Part shown: in pieces, positions 22,321 through 33,799 of the stretch | Layout of the letters: each line of letters opens with the position of its first letter | How positions within the stretch are numbered: position 1 is the stretch's first letter | Assembly: GCA_963675135.1 (NCBI GenBank) | Contig: OY776132.1 | Location: forward strand, 61,203,850 to 61,267,849 | Source of the DNA: Galeopsis tetrahit | Lineage: Eukaryota; Streptophyta; Magnoliopsida; Lamiales; Lamiaceae | Direction: 5' to 3' | Length of the DNA stretch: 64,000 nt | Program-made: the position numbers and the translations under genes | The notes under the pieces: generated by a model | Seen by the model: only the letters and a program-made list of their open reading frames with translations | Told to the model about the DNA's origin: nothing | The model's database searches: none

Positions 22321-24038
22321 TTTATTGGTAAAATATATACTTTTTATATATATATTATTGGTAAAATAAATTTTATATATATATTTTTTTTATTGGTAAA
22401 ATATTTTATATAATATATATATAATATTAATTTTTTTTTTTTAATTAACTCTTTGCATCAATATCGGAGTTTATGAAAATCTATGTAAATCAATAAAAAA
22501 ATATATTTCACAATCCTGTCAAGTCTATAAAAATCCATGTAAATCAATAAAAAAAGTCAGTCAAACTCTGCATGGACTCTATGGATTTTATAAATCCACG
22601 TACTTTTTAAAATCCAAAAAAATCCAATAGAATCTCAATTGAATACACCCTTCTAAGTTTCAACTTTACAAAATATGTCCTCTATCTTTCAATTTTTGTC
22701 CTTTTTTACATCAATTTTTATCCTTTATGTTTTGTAGGAATTAAAATTGGTAAAGTTGGTGCCACATATATTTAAAAAAACCACATCATCATGCCACATC
22801 ACATTATATTAAAAAAATAGAGCTAATAACACCCTAAAATATTCTATACACACCCCATAATTTTAAATACAAAAATAAATGTATACTCCGTATAAAATAA
22901 CTAAGTAACTCTTACATAAATAAAGAGTAAAATAATTTTAAAAAATAACTTGAAAAAATATGAAACAAAATAAATTTCAGAAGCAAAACCACCATGTGTT
23001 ATATATGTTAATTATGTAAATCTTATTTTACTCTATTAATTGAAACGTATAACTAGATGCAAATAAATTTTTTGGGCGAGGCTACTAACACCCAATACAA
23101 TGTTATACAAACTTCAAATGTTATACACACCCCACTAAAATTTAAAAATCAATTTTGTTTAATAAACACACCCTAATTATTTCCAATTTACCCTTTATCC
23201 CTCAAAATAAATACATATTGAATAAAAAATATGATTTAAAATTCAATTAAATGATTAAAAATATAAATTTTAAAAATTAATTAAAAAATATTTGAATGAA
23301 AAAATCAATTAAAATCTAAAAATATTAAATAAATCAAATAAAATTTATAAAATAATTAAATTAAAAATACCAATTAATGATTCAATTTTTAAAAAAACTA
23401 ATGAAATAAAAATCAACTCAATCAAAAATAAATATTAAGAAAATTAAATAAAAAAATAAAATCTTACTTTTTTATTGATTTTTTTTAATTTACTTTTTTT
23501 AATGTTTTATTGAATTTTTCAATAATTTTAATTTTTTTTTGATGATTTATTTTTTAATTCAGATTCTATTTAAGTTTTTAAGATTTTTTTTTCAAAAAAA
23601 TTAATTAATTAATGTAAATTAATTATTTTTAAAGATTTTGTTAGTTTTTTTTAAATACTTTTAAATTTTAATTACATTTTTTTTCAGATTTTTCATGTTA
23701 TTTCTTTAAATTATTTTTTCTTTATTTATATAAGGGCTATTTAGTCATTTTATATACATCTATTTTTGTATTTAGAATTATGGGGTGTATATAGAATATT
23801 TTGGGGTGTTATTAGCTCTATATTTTTAATATAATGTGATGTGGCATGATGACGTGGCTTTTTTAAATATATGTGGCACCAACTTTACCAATTTTAATTA
23901 CTACAAAAAATAAAGGATAAAAATTGATGTAAAAAAGGACAAAAATTGAAAGGTAAAAGACGTATTTTGTAAAGTTGAAATTTAAAAGATTTATTTTGGA
24001 ATGTATCAAACTTATAGGACTAAAAATAAAATTTTCTC
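21808..24038. mobile_element. Mutator-like element with long terminal inverted repeats
   Basis: The left end GAGGAAATTTTATTTTTAGT and the inverted right end GAGAAAATTTTATTTTTAGT start inverted repeats that continue for roughly 300 bases, including GCCACATCACATTATATTAA and GAGCTAATAACACCC. The flanks are TTAGAACTA (21799-21807) and TTAGAACAA (24039-24047), a 9-bp duplication with one mismatch, as made by Mutator-like transposases. The core is AT-rich and noncoding. A MITE interrupts the left arm. Confidence 0.8.
21864..22652. mobile_element. MITE nested in the left arm of the Mutator-like element
   Basis: The left end AGGGGGGTGTATTGGTTGTG and the inverted right end AAGGGTGTATTCAATTGAGA are similar and are followed inward by related GATTCTATAGGATTTT / GATTCTATTGGATTTTT. 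Flanking TTA and CTA suggest a Harbinger-type 3-bp target. The matching right arm of the host element lacks this insert. A long (TA)n-rich stretch lies inside at about 22293-22440. Confidence 0.7.
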
Positions 24039-24047
24039 TTAGAACAA

Positions 24048-24538
24048 AAAATTAACATACTCCTAAGTCCAAGTTGTTTCATCTCGTTAACTGACTAGCT
24101 ATAATTGTTTTATCACATTCCCAACTCATCATATTTAACAACTAATTTAATTATGTGATATTTTCTTTTGCATAACAAGATCACTTTCATCACTAATTTC
24201 CAACATATTTGTAATTATATTCAGATATAATTCTTTAAAAAATGAAAAATAGGATTAAAGAAACGGATGAAGCAGGGAAAGGGTCATTTTCATAAAACAC
24301 GGCTTTATTCAGTTACCCGTTGTCTCACGGAATTTTTGTTCAACAGAACTTTGACATTTTGGTCCATTAACATAATGGACATTATTTGTTGTACATTCAT
24401 TTGTAGCCCCCACTATTTGGAGTATCTCACCCCAAACACTTTCACAAACTATACAACTTCATTAAGCTATCCAAAAAAAAAAAAAAAAAAAACCGTTCAT
24501 TCAAATAAAGGTTATTAATTTTTTTTAATTATACTTTA
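24048..24538. other. AT-rich intergenic DNA
   Basis: No gene seen. There is a ~19-base A-run near 24473-24492. The short frame at 24267-24518 has no recognisable features. Confidence 0.45.
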
Positions 24539-24705
24539 TGTTAGGAATTAATATACAAGAATTAATTCTCCACCTCTCTACAAGTTCGGACTTTTAGATG
24601 AGATGAAATTCTTTCATGGTATCAGAGCAAATCGGGCAAAATATACACGAATTAATTTCCCACCTCTCTACAAGTTCGGACTTTTAGATGAGACAAAATT
24701 ATTTC
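24539..24705 (+). mobile_element. TRIM-like element with very short LTRs
   Basis: A 78-base LTR candidate (24539-24616) starts TG, ends CA and is followed directly by TGGTATCAGAGCA (24617-24629), the primer binding site for initiator tRNA-Met. A second LTR copy, without its first ~20 bases, begins about 24640: both contain CCACCTCTCTACAAGTTCGG and ACTTTTAGATGAGA. Only ~10 bases lie between the binding site and the second copy, so nearly all internal sequence, including any PPT, is missing. Confidence 0.6.
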
Positions 24706-27700
24706 ACTCTTTCATTTCAATATATTTTTCTCTCTTAAATAAGATCACATCTAATACATTTATTTATTTTATTATATATTTTAATCTTTGTATCTAAAAT
24801 TCACGAGTAATTCCATTGGAAAGGAGTAGAAGATTGACTGACATTATTTAATTCACATGCGTAAATTAACTCACTCTAAACAAGTTCAACACATGTTCCT
24901 TTTTTTTTTATCTACTACTCTATGTAAAAAGTTATTTTGTAACTAATATACGTATAATGTTATAAATAAATTATTGAATTTCTGAGACTAACTTTTTTTT
25001 AATTGACATGGATTTTTAAGGGTAACAGTAAAAGGAAATGGAAAAAAAAAAAGTTTAGCAAAAAGTGAATATAAGAGATTATAAGTTGATCTGCAAGGGT
25101 CCCAACCCAACCGGCCAAGTAGAGTGACTGCCTGCCGACTTGTATAGCAGATTTGCAGTACGTTTTGTTCCCATTAACAAGGGTTTAATTGTTTGATTTT
25201 CATCACCCATTATTTTGGATTTGATTCCACAATTTTATTTTATTTTTAATTGGTCCTGCCGTCAAGTTTTGCGTTAAATTCAATAGTAAATTTGGTCTCA
25301 TAAGATTCGATGTCTTAAATTTGCATCTATTAACTATTTTGGAGGGGAAAAACGTTAATAATTTTCTCTACCGTTTTGGTCTCACAGGATACAAAACTAA
25401 TAGTATTCTATATCTATTTTTTTTTTAAGATTAAAAATATTAGTATCGTTGAAAATATTGATGAACATATCAATATCGAATATTGATATTTGCCATTGGA
25501 CCAAAATAGAACGTTGATCTTTCAAAAGTTTGATATAATTTCTATGTTTTTTTTTTTTTTTTTTGACAAATTGCACATTTAAAAAAGTAGAGAAAATTAA
25601 GAAGTTATACTTTAATTCAATAAAACTATATATACTATATCTCACTTTATTAAAAATTATTAATTTAATTAATTATTGACAATAATTAATTGTATAATAT
25701 TTTACATGAATTATGAAAAATAAAATAAAATATAATTTTTGATAAAAAAAAATTCTTATAAAATGTGGATTTTACTCTTTAAACTATTTAAGCATATTAT
25801 ATAAAATATAAATGATGTTTACTAACATTTCGCGTAATACGGAGATCCTCGTCTAGTTTATACTATATATCAACTGTCTAAAAGTTGATACGGAGTACTA
25901 TTTTTTAAGGCTTTGCAAGATAAAATATATTTATCAAGACAAACACAATTGACATCTTGTAATTCATAGTTTTAATATTAATTAATAAAATTGAGTACTT
26001 TTTTTTGTTACTTTCTCTATTTTTTTTATTTTTCTTAGGCGTATAAAATTTATCTATCATATTTTTTTTTATATTTAGGTCTTATATTTATAGGTTTATT
26101 TGATAAATTTTATATTTTTGGTCCTTTGTTGATATTTTTATCTTTCAAGTTTCAATCCCCGACTTTTTTTTTCCTGTCGTTTTTGTCTAACTTGACAAAA
26201 GTCCATGCTCTACTAACTCATTAATCCAAATTGATCATTGAAATTTGGTATTTTATTTTATCTGCCTAATTATTTCATTCAACGTTCTTTCTTTCTTTTG
26301 GAAGAAAAGGTTCATTCTTATTTTTTCATAACCTTGTTTTACAGGGTTCATTCTTATTTTTTCATAACCTTTTATTTTTACAGGGTTCATACTTATTTTG
26401 TTAAGTACAGTATATTGTAATTAAATACATATTAATTTATTTAATCGATTATATAACCTAAATAGATAAATCGATGTCCTGCATTAATTTTGATTATATT
26501 ATATATCGTTAACCTTTTTATAGTAACAAATTTCACTTAGATAACTGTACTCCAACTAAAAATCACAAATAAAATTGATTTAGATAAATTAAATTTAGTG
26601 GTTGAAATTTTAGGCATTTATACAGTGGGCATTGTAATTGTTTGTTTGCTTTTGGACACACACGCTCAATGGGGAAGGGACCCACACTAAACAAGTCAAA
26701 TTTAACAAGAGATATTTGTTTGGAGTAAAAATAATAAATGTATTAGTTCCTCTAATCGTATCGAAAATTTTATTTTGGTATATAAAATTTCATATAGTTA
26801 TCGTATTAGATTTTCTAATATATCGTAATTTGGGTAAATGAAAATACTTACTAATGTTTATAAACACTTCGATTTGGAGGAATGTTTTGATTTGTGTAGT
26901 ACTAGACTATGGAGATGGATTAGCGTTAAGAGGAAAGTGTAAGAATCATTATAGTTTTCAGGAATGGACGATTAATCCGATTTTATGTCTAGAAACAGCT
27001 AGCAAATAGGTATTTTTGACCGTCTCTAGAGTTGTTACTATGATTTAGGTAAGGGTTAAGTACCCCTTGACCCTTGTACTCAATTCTTATTATGGTACGA
27101 CTTTTTCAAAAAAATATATACCGTTTCACATAAAAAATTTAGTATATCGATCCTATCGAAATACTGATTTTTTTTAATATGCGTATCATTAGCAATTTAG
27201 CATACTCAAAAAAAAAAAGGTCAGTATTTTACGGTATACCAAAATTTTCGATATTTTCCACCCCATACTTACCCATTAGGTTAATGATAATACGTCTATA
27301 ATTATATAAAAAAGTATCTTACCAGCAAATCAGCTATAATGGTGACAATTTTAGTGAATGGTTGCCATGGACAACTATTGATAACGACAACAATATTCAT
27401 GACGAACTTATAGTACAAACTTCAAACAATCCAAGATTGTGTTTATTTGGTGGTCGGCATCTTCATGTGTATCTACCATTGATATTGCAAAGAAAATTTA
27501 ATGTTCCTAAATCCTACACATCACTATGTAGTATGTATAAAAGTTGTGTCTTTTCATAAATCTTTTAGTGTCACGTTTGCTACATTTTAGTGCGTCATTT
27601 GATAAGTTTTTGAACTTGATTGAAGTGAACTCAAATCATAAATAAGATGTGAAAAAATATTAAGAATTCACACTTAAGAATATATGCTAAACTTGGTGAT

Positions 27701-28063
27701 CTGCAAAAATGAGGTTGGGGAGAGCTTCGGTGAAGAGTTTTCGACGCTCAAGTCAGATAGTGTTATTGAAGAGGAATATTTGATGTAAAATAGAAAAATA
27801 TAAATGTGTTATCTTGTCTACCGAAAGAATTAGGTATTTATATCTTAGAATTTGAGGAATAAATATGTCTTAATTAGAGTAGTATTAGTTTAATTTGTTT
27901 AGGACTTCTTAGTGTTGGACTTTCAATGAGGATCGTATTTGGCCCAATTCAAATTTAATTTGGGTTAGCCTATATCCGACCTTATTGTATCAACATAGTT
28001 GGATATTAGTTGAATATGTGCAATTCATGATATTGGATAAAAATAATTATATATTAAATTATA
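24706..28063. other. AT-rich intergenic DNA
   Basis: No gene, RNA gene or clear transposon seen apart from the short tandem repeat at 26305-26400. Open frames such as 26638-26841 and 27362-27559 are isolated and lack recognisable motifs. Confidence 0.45.
26305..26400. repeat. short tandem repeat (~38 bp unit)
   Basis: Two and a half copies of GGTTCATTCTTATTTTTTCA followed by TAACCTT-T-run-ACAG. Low sequence complexity suggests slippage or unequal crossing over. Confidence 0.8.
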
Positions 28064-28388
28064 CTTCATCCGTCCCACAATTACCTTTACACTTTTTTTC
28101 TTTTTCGGGACGTCCCATAATAACTTTCACACTTTTTTTTTTTGAGACATCCCACAATAACTTTCACACCCTTAAAATGAAAAACCCTTTATAAACTCAA
28201 CCCTCACAATATCCTCAATTTTACACATATGCCATTATTTTTTTCTTCACACATACACAAAAGTCAAACTTATTTATTTACTTTATACATAAAGTTTTAT
28301 AAAATTACCCCTAAAAATTCTATTCATTATTATACTTTCTTAATATGCGTGTCAATCTACCTATGAAAGTTATCTTGGACAAAGGAAG
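28064..28388. mobile_element. Stowaway-type MITE
   Basis: The left end CTTCATCCGTCCCACAATTA and the inverted right end CTTCCTTTGTCCAAGATAAC share the family pattern, with TA on both sides. An internal AACTTTCACA motif is repeated. No coding capacity. Confidence 0.7.
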
Positions 28389-28735
28389 TACTAATTAGTT
28401 GTAAAATTAGGGTGTTCAAGTAATCTTCAACTAAATTGAATAAATTAAGTCCGGAGAAACTTGTCTAGTGGAGCATTGGTTGACAAATTAAATTAAATTT
28501 ATTGAAGTTTTGATTGATAGTAATATCGATTTAGATCAATTGCTATTAGGTAAGAGAAATAGCAACACATTACTAGTAGATACTACCCTTTCCCCTTTTT
28601 TACTACTCCATTAGGCACAAAACCCTTCTCAAAGTTTCTTTGTACTTTTATTTTCTCTCTTTTTTCAACCCCATGAAATTTGATGTCTTTGCTCGGTAGG
28701 TAGCATTAGTAATTGTATAATTTGAAATCGATGTA

Positions 28736-29030
28736 CTCCTTCCGTTTTACAATAACTTTCACATGTAGGTGAACACTTATATTAAAAAAGTGTAATAATG
28801 AGTAGAGTTTGACGGATACATTTGCAAAATTTTATGTATAAAGTAAAAAAAAGAAAAAAGAATTGACTTGTATGTATATATGAATCTAAAAGTAATGATA
28901 TTTTGTGTAAAATTGTGGATATTGTAAGGGTAGAGTTTATTAAAGATTTTTAATTTTAAAAAAGTGTGAAGTTATTGTAAAACATATTAAAAAAAAAAAA
29001 AGTGTAAAAATGATTGTAGGATGGAGGTAG
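28736..29030. mobile_element. Stowaway-type MITE
   Basis: The left end CTCCTTCCGTTTTACAATAA is preceded by TA. The inverted right end reads CTACCTCCATCCTACAATCA and is followed by TA. The interior is AT-rich and noncoding. It is a different subfamily from the copy at 28064. Confidence 0.7.
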
Positions 29031-29680
29031 TACGTGTATATTATCGTTAACGTCTTTATATTATTTTTTTATGTTATTTAATATATAGTCAGCAAATGTG
29101 TTATGAGTAGCGGAGAAGAGAGATCGGCCACTTGCAATATTCAATCATTATTTCTTTGAATTCATAAATAATTGCGACAGTGAAAATTGGACTTTTAATA
29201 TTTTTACGACGTAATAATAGTCATCCATTTTAATTATTTTTTAATTCACTAGTAGTAGTACCCCATGATATAATTAACAATATGGCTTTTGATGACTCGG
29301 TTTGAGTTAAGCTTTTCTACGAAAGTAACCGCGTTTTGTTTTGTTTTGTTTTATAAAATTTCTCTTAAAAATGATTGTTATTAATTTGTCTGATTCACAC
29401 CATTTCCTACAATATAAAAGAGAATATAGTTGATTCTTATAAAAACAATTAAAGTATAAGGATCGATCAAGGAGCTTTATGTGTTTATGCTACCATTCAC
29501 ATGGTCACATTCTAGATAAAAATGTACTAATATTTAAAAAAAAAAAAATTTGATTTGAAATGAGTTGCTCATTATTTTAATTTTTTTTTTTTTTTACTTT
29601 TAAAGTATCTTTTGCTTTGTTTCATTTACTGGTAGTACATTCTCCTAGGAGATTGGCAATAAAAATAGCAAAAAGATAAA

Positions 29681-29815
29681 GTATTAATGTAAAATATTTT
29701 ATGCATAAAATATATTTAATTAAATATGTTTTTAAAAATTCACGAGCCATAAGTCTAGATTTGAATCGTCTAAAAAATTTACGGATCGCAAACAAGAATT
29801 TACAATAAAATCAGA
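29681..29815. repeat. dispersed repeat, copy 2
   Basis: Matches 13060-13195, including TCGTCTAAAAAATTTACGGA and GATCGCAAACAAG. It is followed by a locally amplified array at 29830-30100. Confidence 0.6.
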
Positions 29816-29829
29816 TTAAGGTACATGCC

Positions 29830-30100
29830 AACATAAAGACACTACAAGACCAATATATGATACTATAAGGTCAAAAATATACTTCAAGAACACTTAATTT
29901 TTTAAACGAAGTTGCTAGTCGAAAGCCAAATATATTCTACTACTAGAAGACTAAAATATGTTACTACTAGACAAAAAAATATTTTGTTACTTCAAGACAA
30001 AAGATATGTTATTACAAGACTAAATATATGTTACTATAAATTCAAAAATATATTGTTATTACAAGGTCAAAATATGTTACTAAATCGCTCAAAAAACTAA
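29830..30100. repeat. degenerate ~25-30 bp array (ACTACAAGACxAAAATATGTT)
   Basis: Successive variants such as CTAGAAGACTAAAATATGTT, TTACAAGACTAAATATATGT and TTACAAGGTCAAAATATGTT recur. The array is too diverged to give an exact unit. No coding function. Confidence 0.6.
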
Positions 30101-30358
30101 GTGTTTATTATTGTTGTTCTTGCAGTATAGTTTGACCTTGTAGTAATATTTAATCTTATAGTATATCATATTTTTTTACCTTATACTCCGTAGTAGCATA
30201 TTTTGACCACATAGTAAAACAATATATGAGAGCGAAAAAAATCTATTTCAATTAAATTTGACCCGAGTTTCACCCGCGTTAACTCTAATTTGACCAGTAA
30301 AAGTTTGCCCCAGTCTACGTTAATGAAGGAATCATGGTTTAAATTTTTCATCCCTCAA

Positions 30359-30800
30359 TTCTTCTTTGATCATAAGGACGTGGTAGAACTTACAAAACAT
30401 GTGTGAAATATCATCATCGGGTGTTACAAATGAAGTTATGTTATCCCATCTGAAAAAGAGATGAACATTAGTGAAATTCTTCTTTGATCATAAGGATGTG
30501 GTAGAATTTACAAAACATGTGTGAAATATCATCATCGGGTGTTACAGATGAAGTTATGTTATAACATCTGAAAAAAAGATGAACATTAGTGAGATGGAGG
30601 TGTTCAGGATATTGCCTAAATGAAAAATTCTTTGATCATAAGGACGTGGTAGAATTTATAAAACATGTGTGAAATATCATCATCGGGTGTTACAGATGAA
30701 GTTATGTTATCCCATCTTAAAAAGAGATGAACATTAGTGAAATTCTTCTTTGATCATAAGGACGTGGTAGAATTTACAAAACATGTGTGAAATATCGGTT
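30359..30800. repeat. ~118-bp tandem repeat, about 3.5 copies
   Basis: Copies start near 30359, 30477, 30628 and 30744 with TCTTTGATCATAAGGACGTG and share ATCATCATCGGGTGTTAC and AAAGAGATGAACATTAGTGA. The second copy carries an extra ~30 bases. Near-identity suggests recent amplification. Confidence 0.85.
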
Positions 30801-30979
30801 TTAATAAGAGTATTCTTACTTTGATTTGTGTGGGCTAAGTTCGAACACATAACCTCCGTGAGGTTTAGAAGAGCCTTCCCCATCTATCCAACATTAACTT
30901 TGGTTATGACTATTTGTAAATAAATATATATACACTTTATTCAATTTAAATATTAATTTAATTACCAAACCCTAAACTA

Positions 30980-31133
30980 AACCCCCAATTTATCCTTTTC
31001 AAACCTGTGAAAAAAAAACTTGTCCATTGACGTCTCACGTCGCTTCTGCCATTGACGCCGCTTCCGGTGCTCCGCTTTCAACCTCGGCGTCGCCTCTTGT
31101 TCACCGCTCTGCTTCTTGCCGTCTAACCTCTAG
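30980..31133 (+). other. noncoding first exon of the hAT transposase gene
   Basis: A C-rich stretch unlike its surroundings ends in CTCTAG|GTAATT at 31133/31134, a good donor. TATCATAG at 31708 is a good acceptor four bases before the ATG at 31712. Many plant hAT transposase genes have a 5'-UTR intron of this sort. The left end is an estimate. Confidence 0.5.
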
Positions 31134-31708
31134 GTAATTAAATTTGTTTGATGTTATTTGAAAAATAAGAAATAGATTGAGAAGAGAGCCTTTTTTTTTT
31201 TTTGAAGATGAATGAGGTGTACCAGTAACCAGAGTATTATAGCTTGCTAGTTGCTTGTATGTGGCTTTCTTTTTTGAAGATGAATTGCTCTGTTTTTTAA
31301 GATTAGACTTTGTAACTTTTCTCTTCCCAACACGCCCACTATGTTTTGTCTATGAGTATTCAATATTAGTATATGAATGTTATCAGAGTCCACTATTAAT
31401 ATTATAAATGTTACCACAGCCCACTATTAATGGATTTTGGAACATCAGAAATTAATTTTTTTTTAAAAAGCACCAGTAGTCCATTACAAAGCTTTTAAGT
31501 CTTGAATTTTTTATAATTTAATTCATCTTTTGTCCATTTGTTACTATCTATGGTCCCCATTCACATGAATAACAAGTCTCTTGTGTAGAAGAAATAATAG
31601 AAATAATGATTGATGATTGGTTTCTTTTTTGTGTTCACTTTTTTAGTGAAAATTAATTATTGTATTTCTTTGACCAAGTGACTAATTGTGTATTTAATTT
31701 TATCATAG

Positions 31709-33459
31709 GTAATGGATAATCGAGAAGCGAAGAAAGTGAAAACTATTAAGTCACTTTTTACCAACTTCAAAAGGAAGGACCCTACAACAAGTGAAGAGAA
31801 TCTTACATCAAACTATGATGATGTAGCTCCGCCTCTTATTGTCCAACCTCCTCAATTGCAAAGAATTGAAATTGACCTCGATTCACTTGAACGCGGTCCG
31901 TTTAAACGTATCTCCATTTGTGAACATCCGGTTAATCAAAGAGATGAAATAAGACGAGCTTACATAAAAATGGGTGCATTTCAACCCATTTTGGATTAAT
32001 ATAAGTCAACATTCGACGGACATCAAAATCGTCGATTTCAAAGCTCGTGGTTTCGTCAATTTCCTTGGCTAGAGTACCCACCCACAAATCATGTTGCATA
32101 TTGCTTTCCGTGCTTCTTATTTGGTCATTTGAACAATAAGCATTGTGCATTTGCATCTGGTGGGTTCGTTGGTTGGAAAAGAGTCAACAGTGGGAAGACA
32201 TGTTCATTTTTAAAACATGTGGGAGATGCTGATTCAAATCACAGCAAATCAGTAGCTTACATGAACTCTTTAAAGAATGTCTCTCAACATATTGATAAAG
32301 CAATTAATCGGGAAAAATCAGAAGAGATAAAGAGAAACTGTTTGTGGGTTATGACAACGATTAAGTGTCTTCAATATCTTACTTTGCAAGCATGTGCGTT
32401 GAGAGGGCATGATGAGTCGACATCTTCAAAAAATCGAGGTAATCTCATTGAATTGATAAAGCTTTTGGGAGATATGAATATTGAAGTTAATGATGTTGTT
32501 TTAGATAATGCTCCCTTTAATGCGAAGTATACATCACCAACGGTTCAAAAGGAGATTTTGAATATTTTTGGTAATCGGGTGAGAAACAAAATTCATGAGG
32601 AGATTGGTGATTCAAAATTTTGCATTTTAGTTGATGAAGCTAAAGATATATCTAACAAAGAGCAAATGGCTATTGTGTTAAGATTTGTTGATACTGGTGG
32701 TCTTTTGAAAGAGCGTTTTCTTGACATTGTACATGTTAAAGATACTACTGCTGTAACACAGAAGAATGGAATTTGTCTTATTTTAAGTCGATATAACCTG
32801 CAAATATGCAATATGCGAGGTCAAGGGTATGATGGAGCGAGCAATATGGGTGGTGTATGGAATGGATTACAAGCCCTTTTTTTGAGAGATTGTCCTTATG
32901 CATATCATGTCCATTGTTTTGCTCATCGATTGCAATTGACATTAGTTGCTGCAGGTGGAAAAGTAAGACCAGTTTATTGTTTCTTTTCAAGCTTGAATAA
33001 GATTGTAAATATCGTTGGTTCTTCTCTTAAGCGTCATACCGAACTACGATCTTCTCAAACTATTGAAATTGCAGAAAAAATAGCTACAGGGGAACGTGAA
33101 ACGGGCAAGGGAGCTAATCAAATGGGTAGTTTGCGTCGCCTGGGAGAAACTCGTTGGAGTTCTCATTTTGATTCCACATGTAGTTTGATTGATATGTATG
33201 GTGCGGTGATTATTGTGCTTTAGTATATGTCAGATGAGGGCTCTTCTTACGATTCAAGTGGTGAAGCTTACGGTTGTCGGATGGTAATGAGGTCTTTTGA
33301 TTTTGTATTCATCCTACACTTGATGAATGAAATCTTGGGAATTTCAGATATTATTTGTCGATCTTTGCAGCAAAAGTCTCTTGATATCTCGAATGCAATG
33401 GATCATGTCTCAAACACTAAAGGTTTACTTAAGATGTTGAGGGATGAAGGTTTCGATTG
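31709..33459 (+). pseudogene. hAT transposase (TTF zinc finger, DUF4371), broken
   Basis: The frame starts at 31712 (MDNREAKKVKTIKSLFTNF). It contains the TTF-type zinc finger region (WFRQFPWLEYPP, VAYCFPCFLFG, GFVGWKRV, SFLKHVG) and the DUF4371 transposase core (CILVDEAKDISNKEQMAIVL, GQGYDGASNMGG, HCFAHRLQLTLV, RWSSHFD). It looks like the zinc finger MYM-type 1 group of plant hAT transposases. Two in-frame stops (TAA 31997-31999, TAG 33221-33223) and a Ty3/Gypsy insertion at 33460 inactivate it. The C-terminal hAT dimerisation domain is absent. The frame resumes beyond the insertion at 38526. Confidence 0.8.
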
Positions 33460-33799
33460 TGACGTAGCAGAAGATTAACGAAACGAGATAAACACTTTAA
33501 TACTACGTATACTAGGTGATGATCTCGAATTTTATTCAAAAGGTATTCAAACTTTAACAAAAAAACCAATTGTGCAGAAAAACACCTGTAAATAACTTAT
33601 TCTCCAAACCATAAAAAAAACCCATTAACACGTATGAGAATTATTACCAAACAAAGGACTGAAATTGAAATAGAAAAAGGAAAGTTGCCATATCTAAGAA
33701 GGTTTCCATAACTGCTGTATAATTATTGTGGTCCTCCTTTACTTATTCTTTGATTTGTCGATTCTGTCATATGATTCCATATATCTTGCTGCCACATCA
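33460..33799 (-). repeat. 3' LTR of the Reina-like element
   Basis: 340 bp, ending TGACGTAGC-side at the target duplication. It differs from its partner at a small number of sites (for example ACACTTTAATA here, ACACCTTGATA in the partner). Confidence 0.9.

Noticed and set aside
30359..30800. CRISPR-like array
   Set aside because: The units are contiguous ~118-bp tandem copies without unique spacers, in a plant genome.
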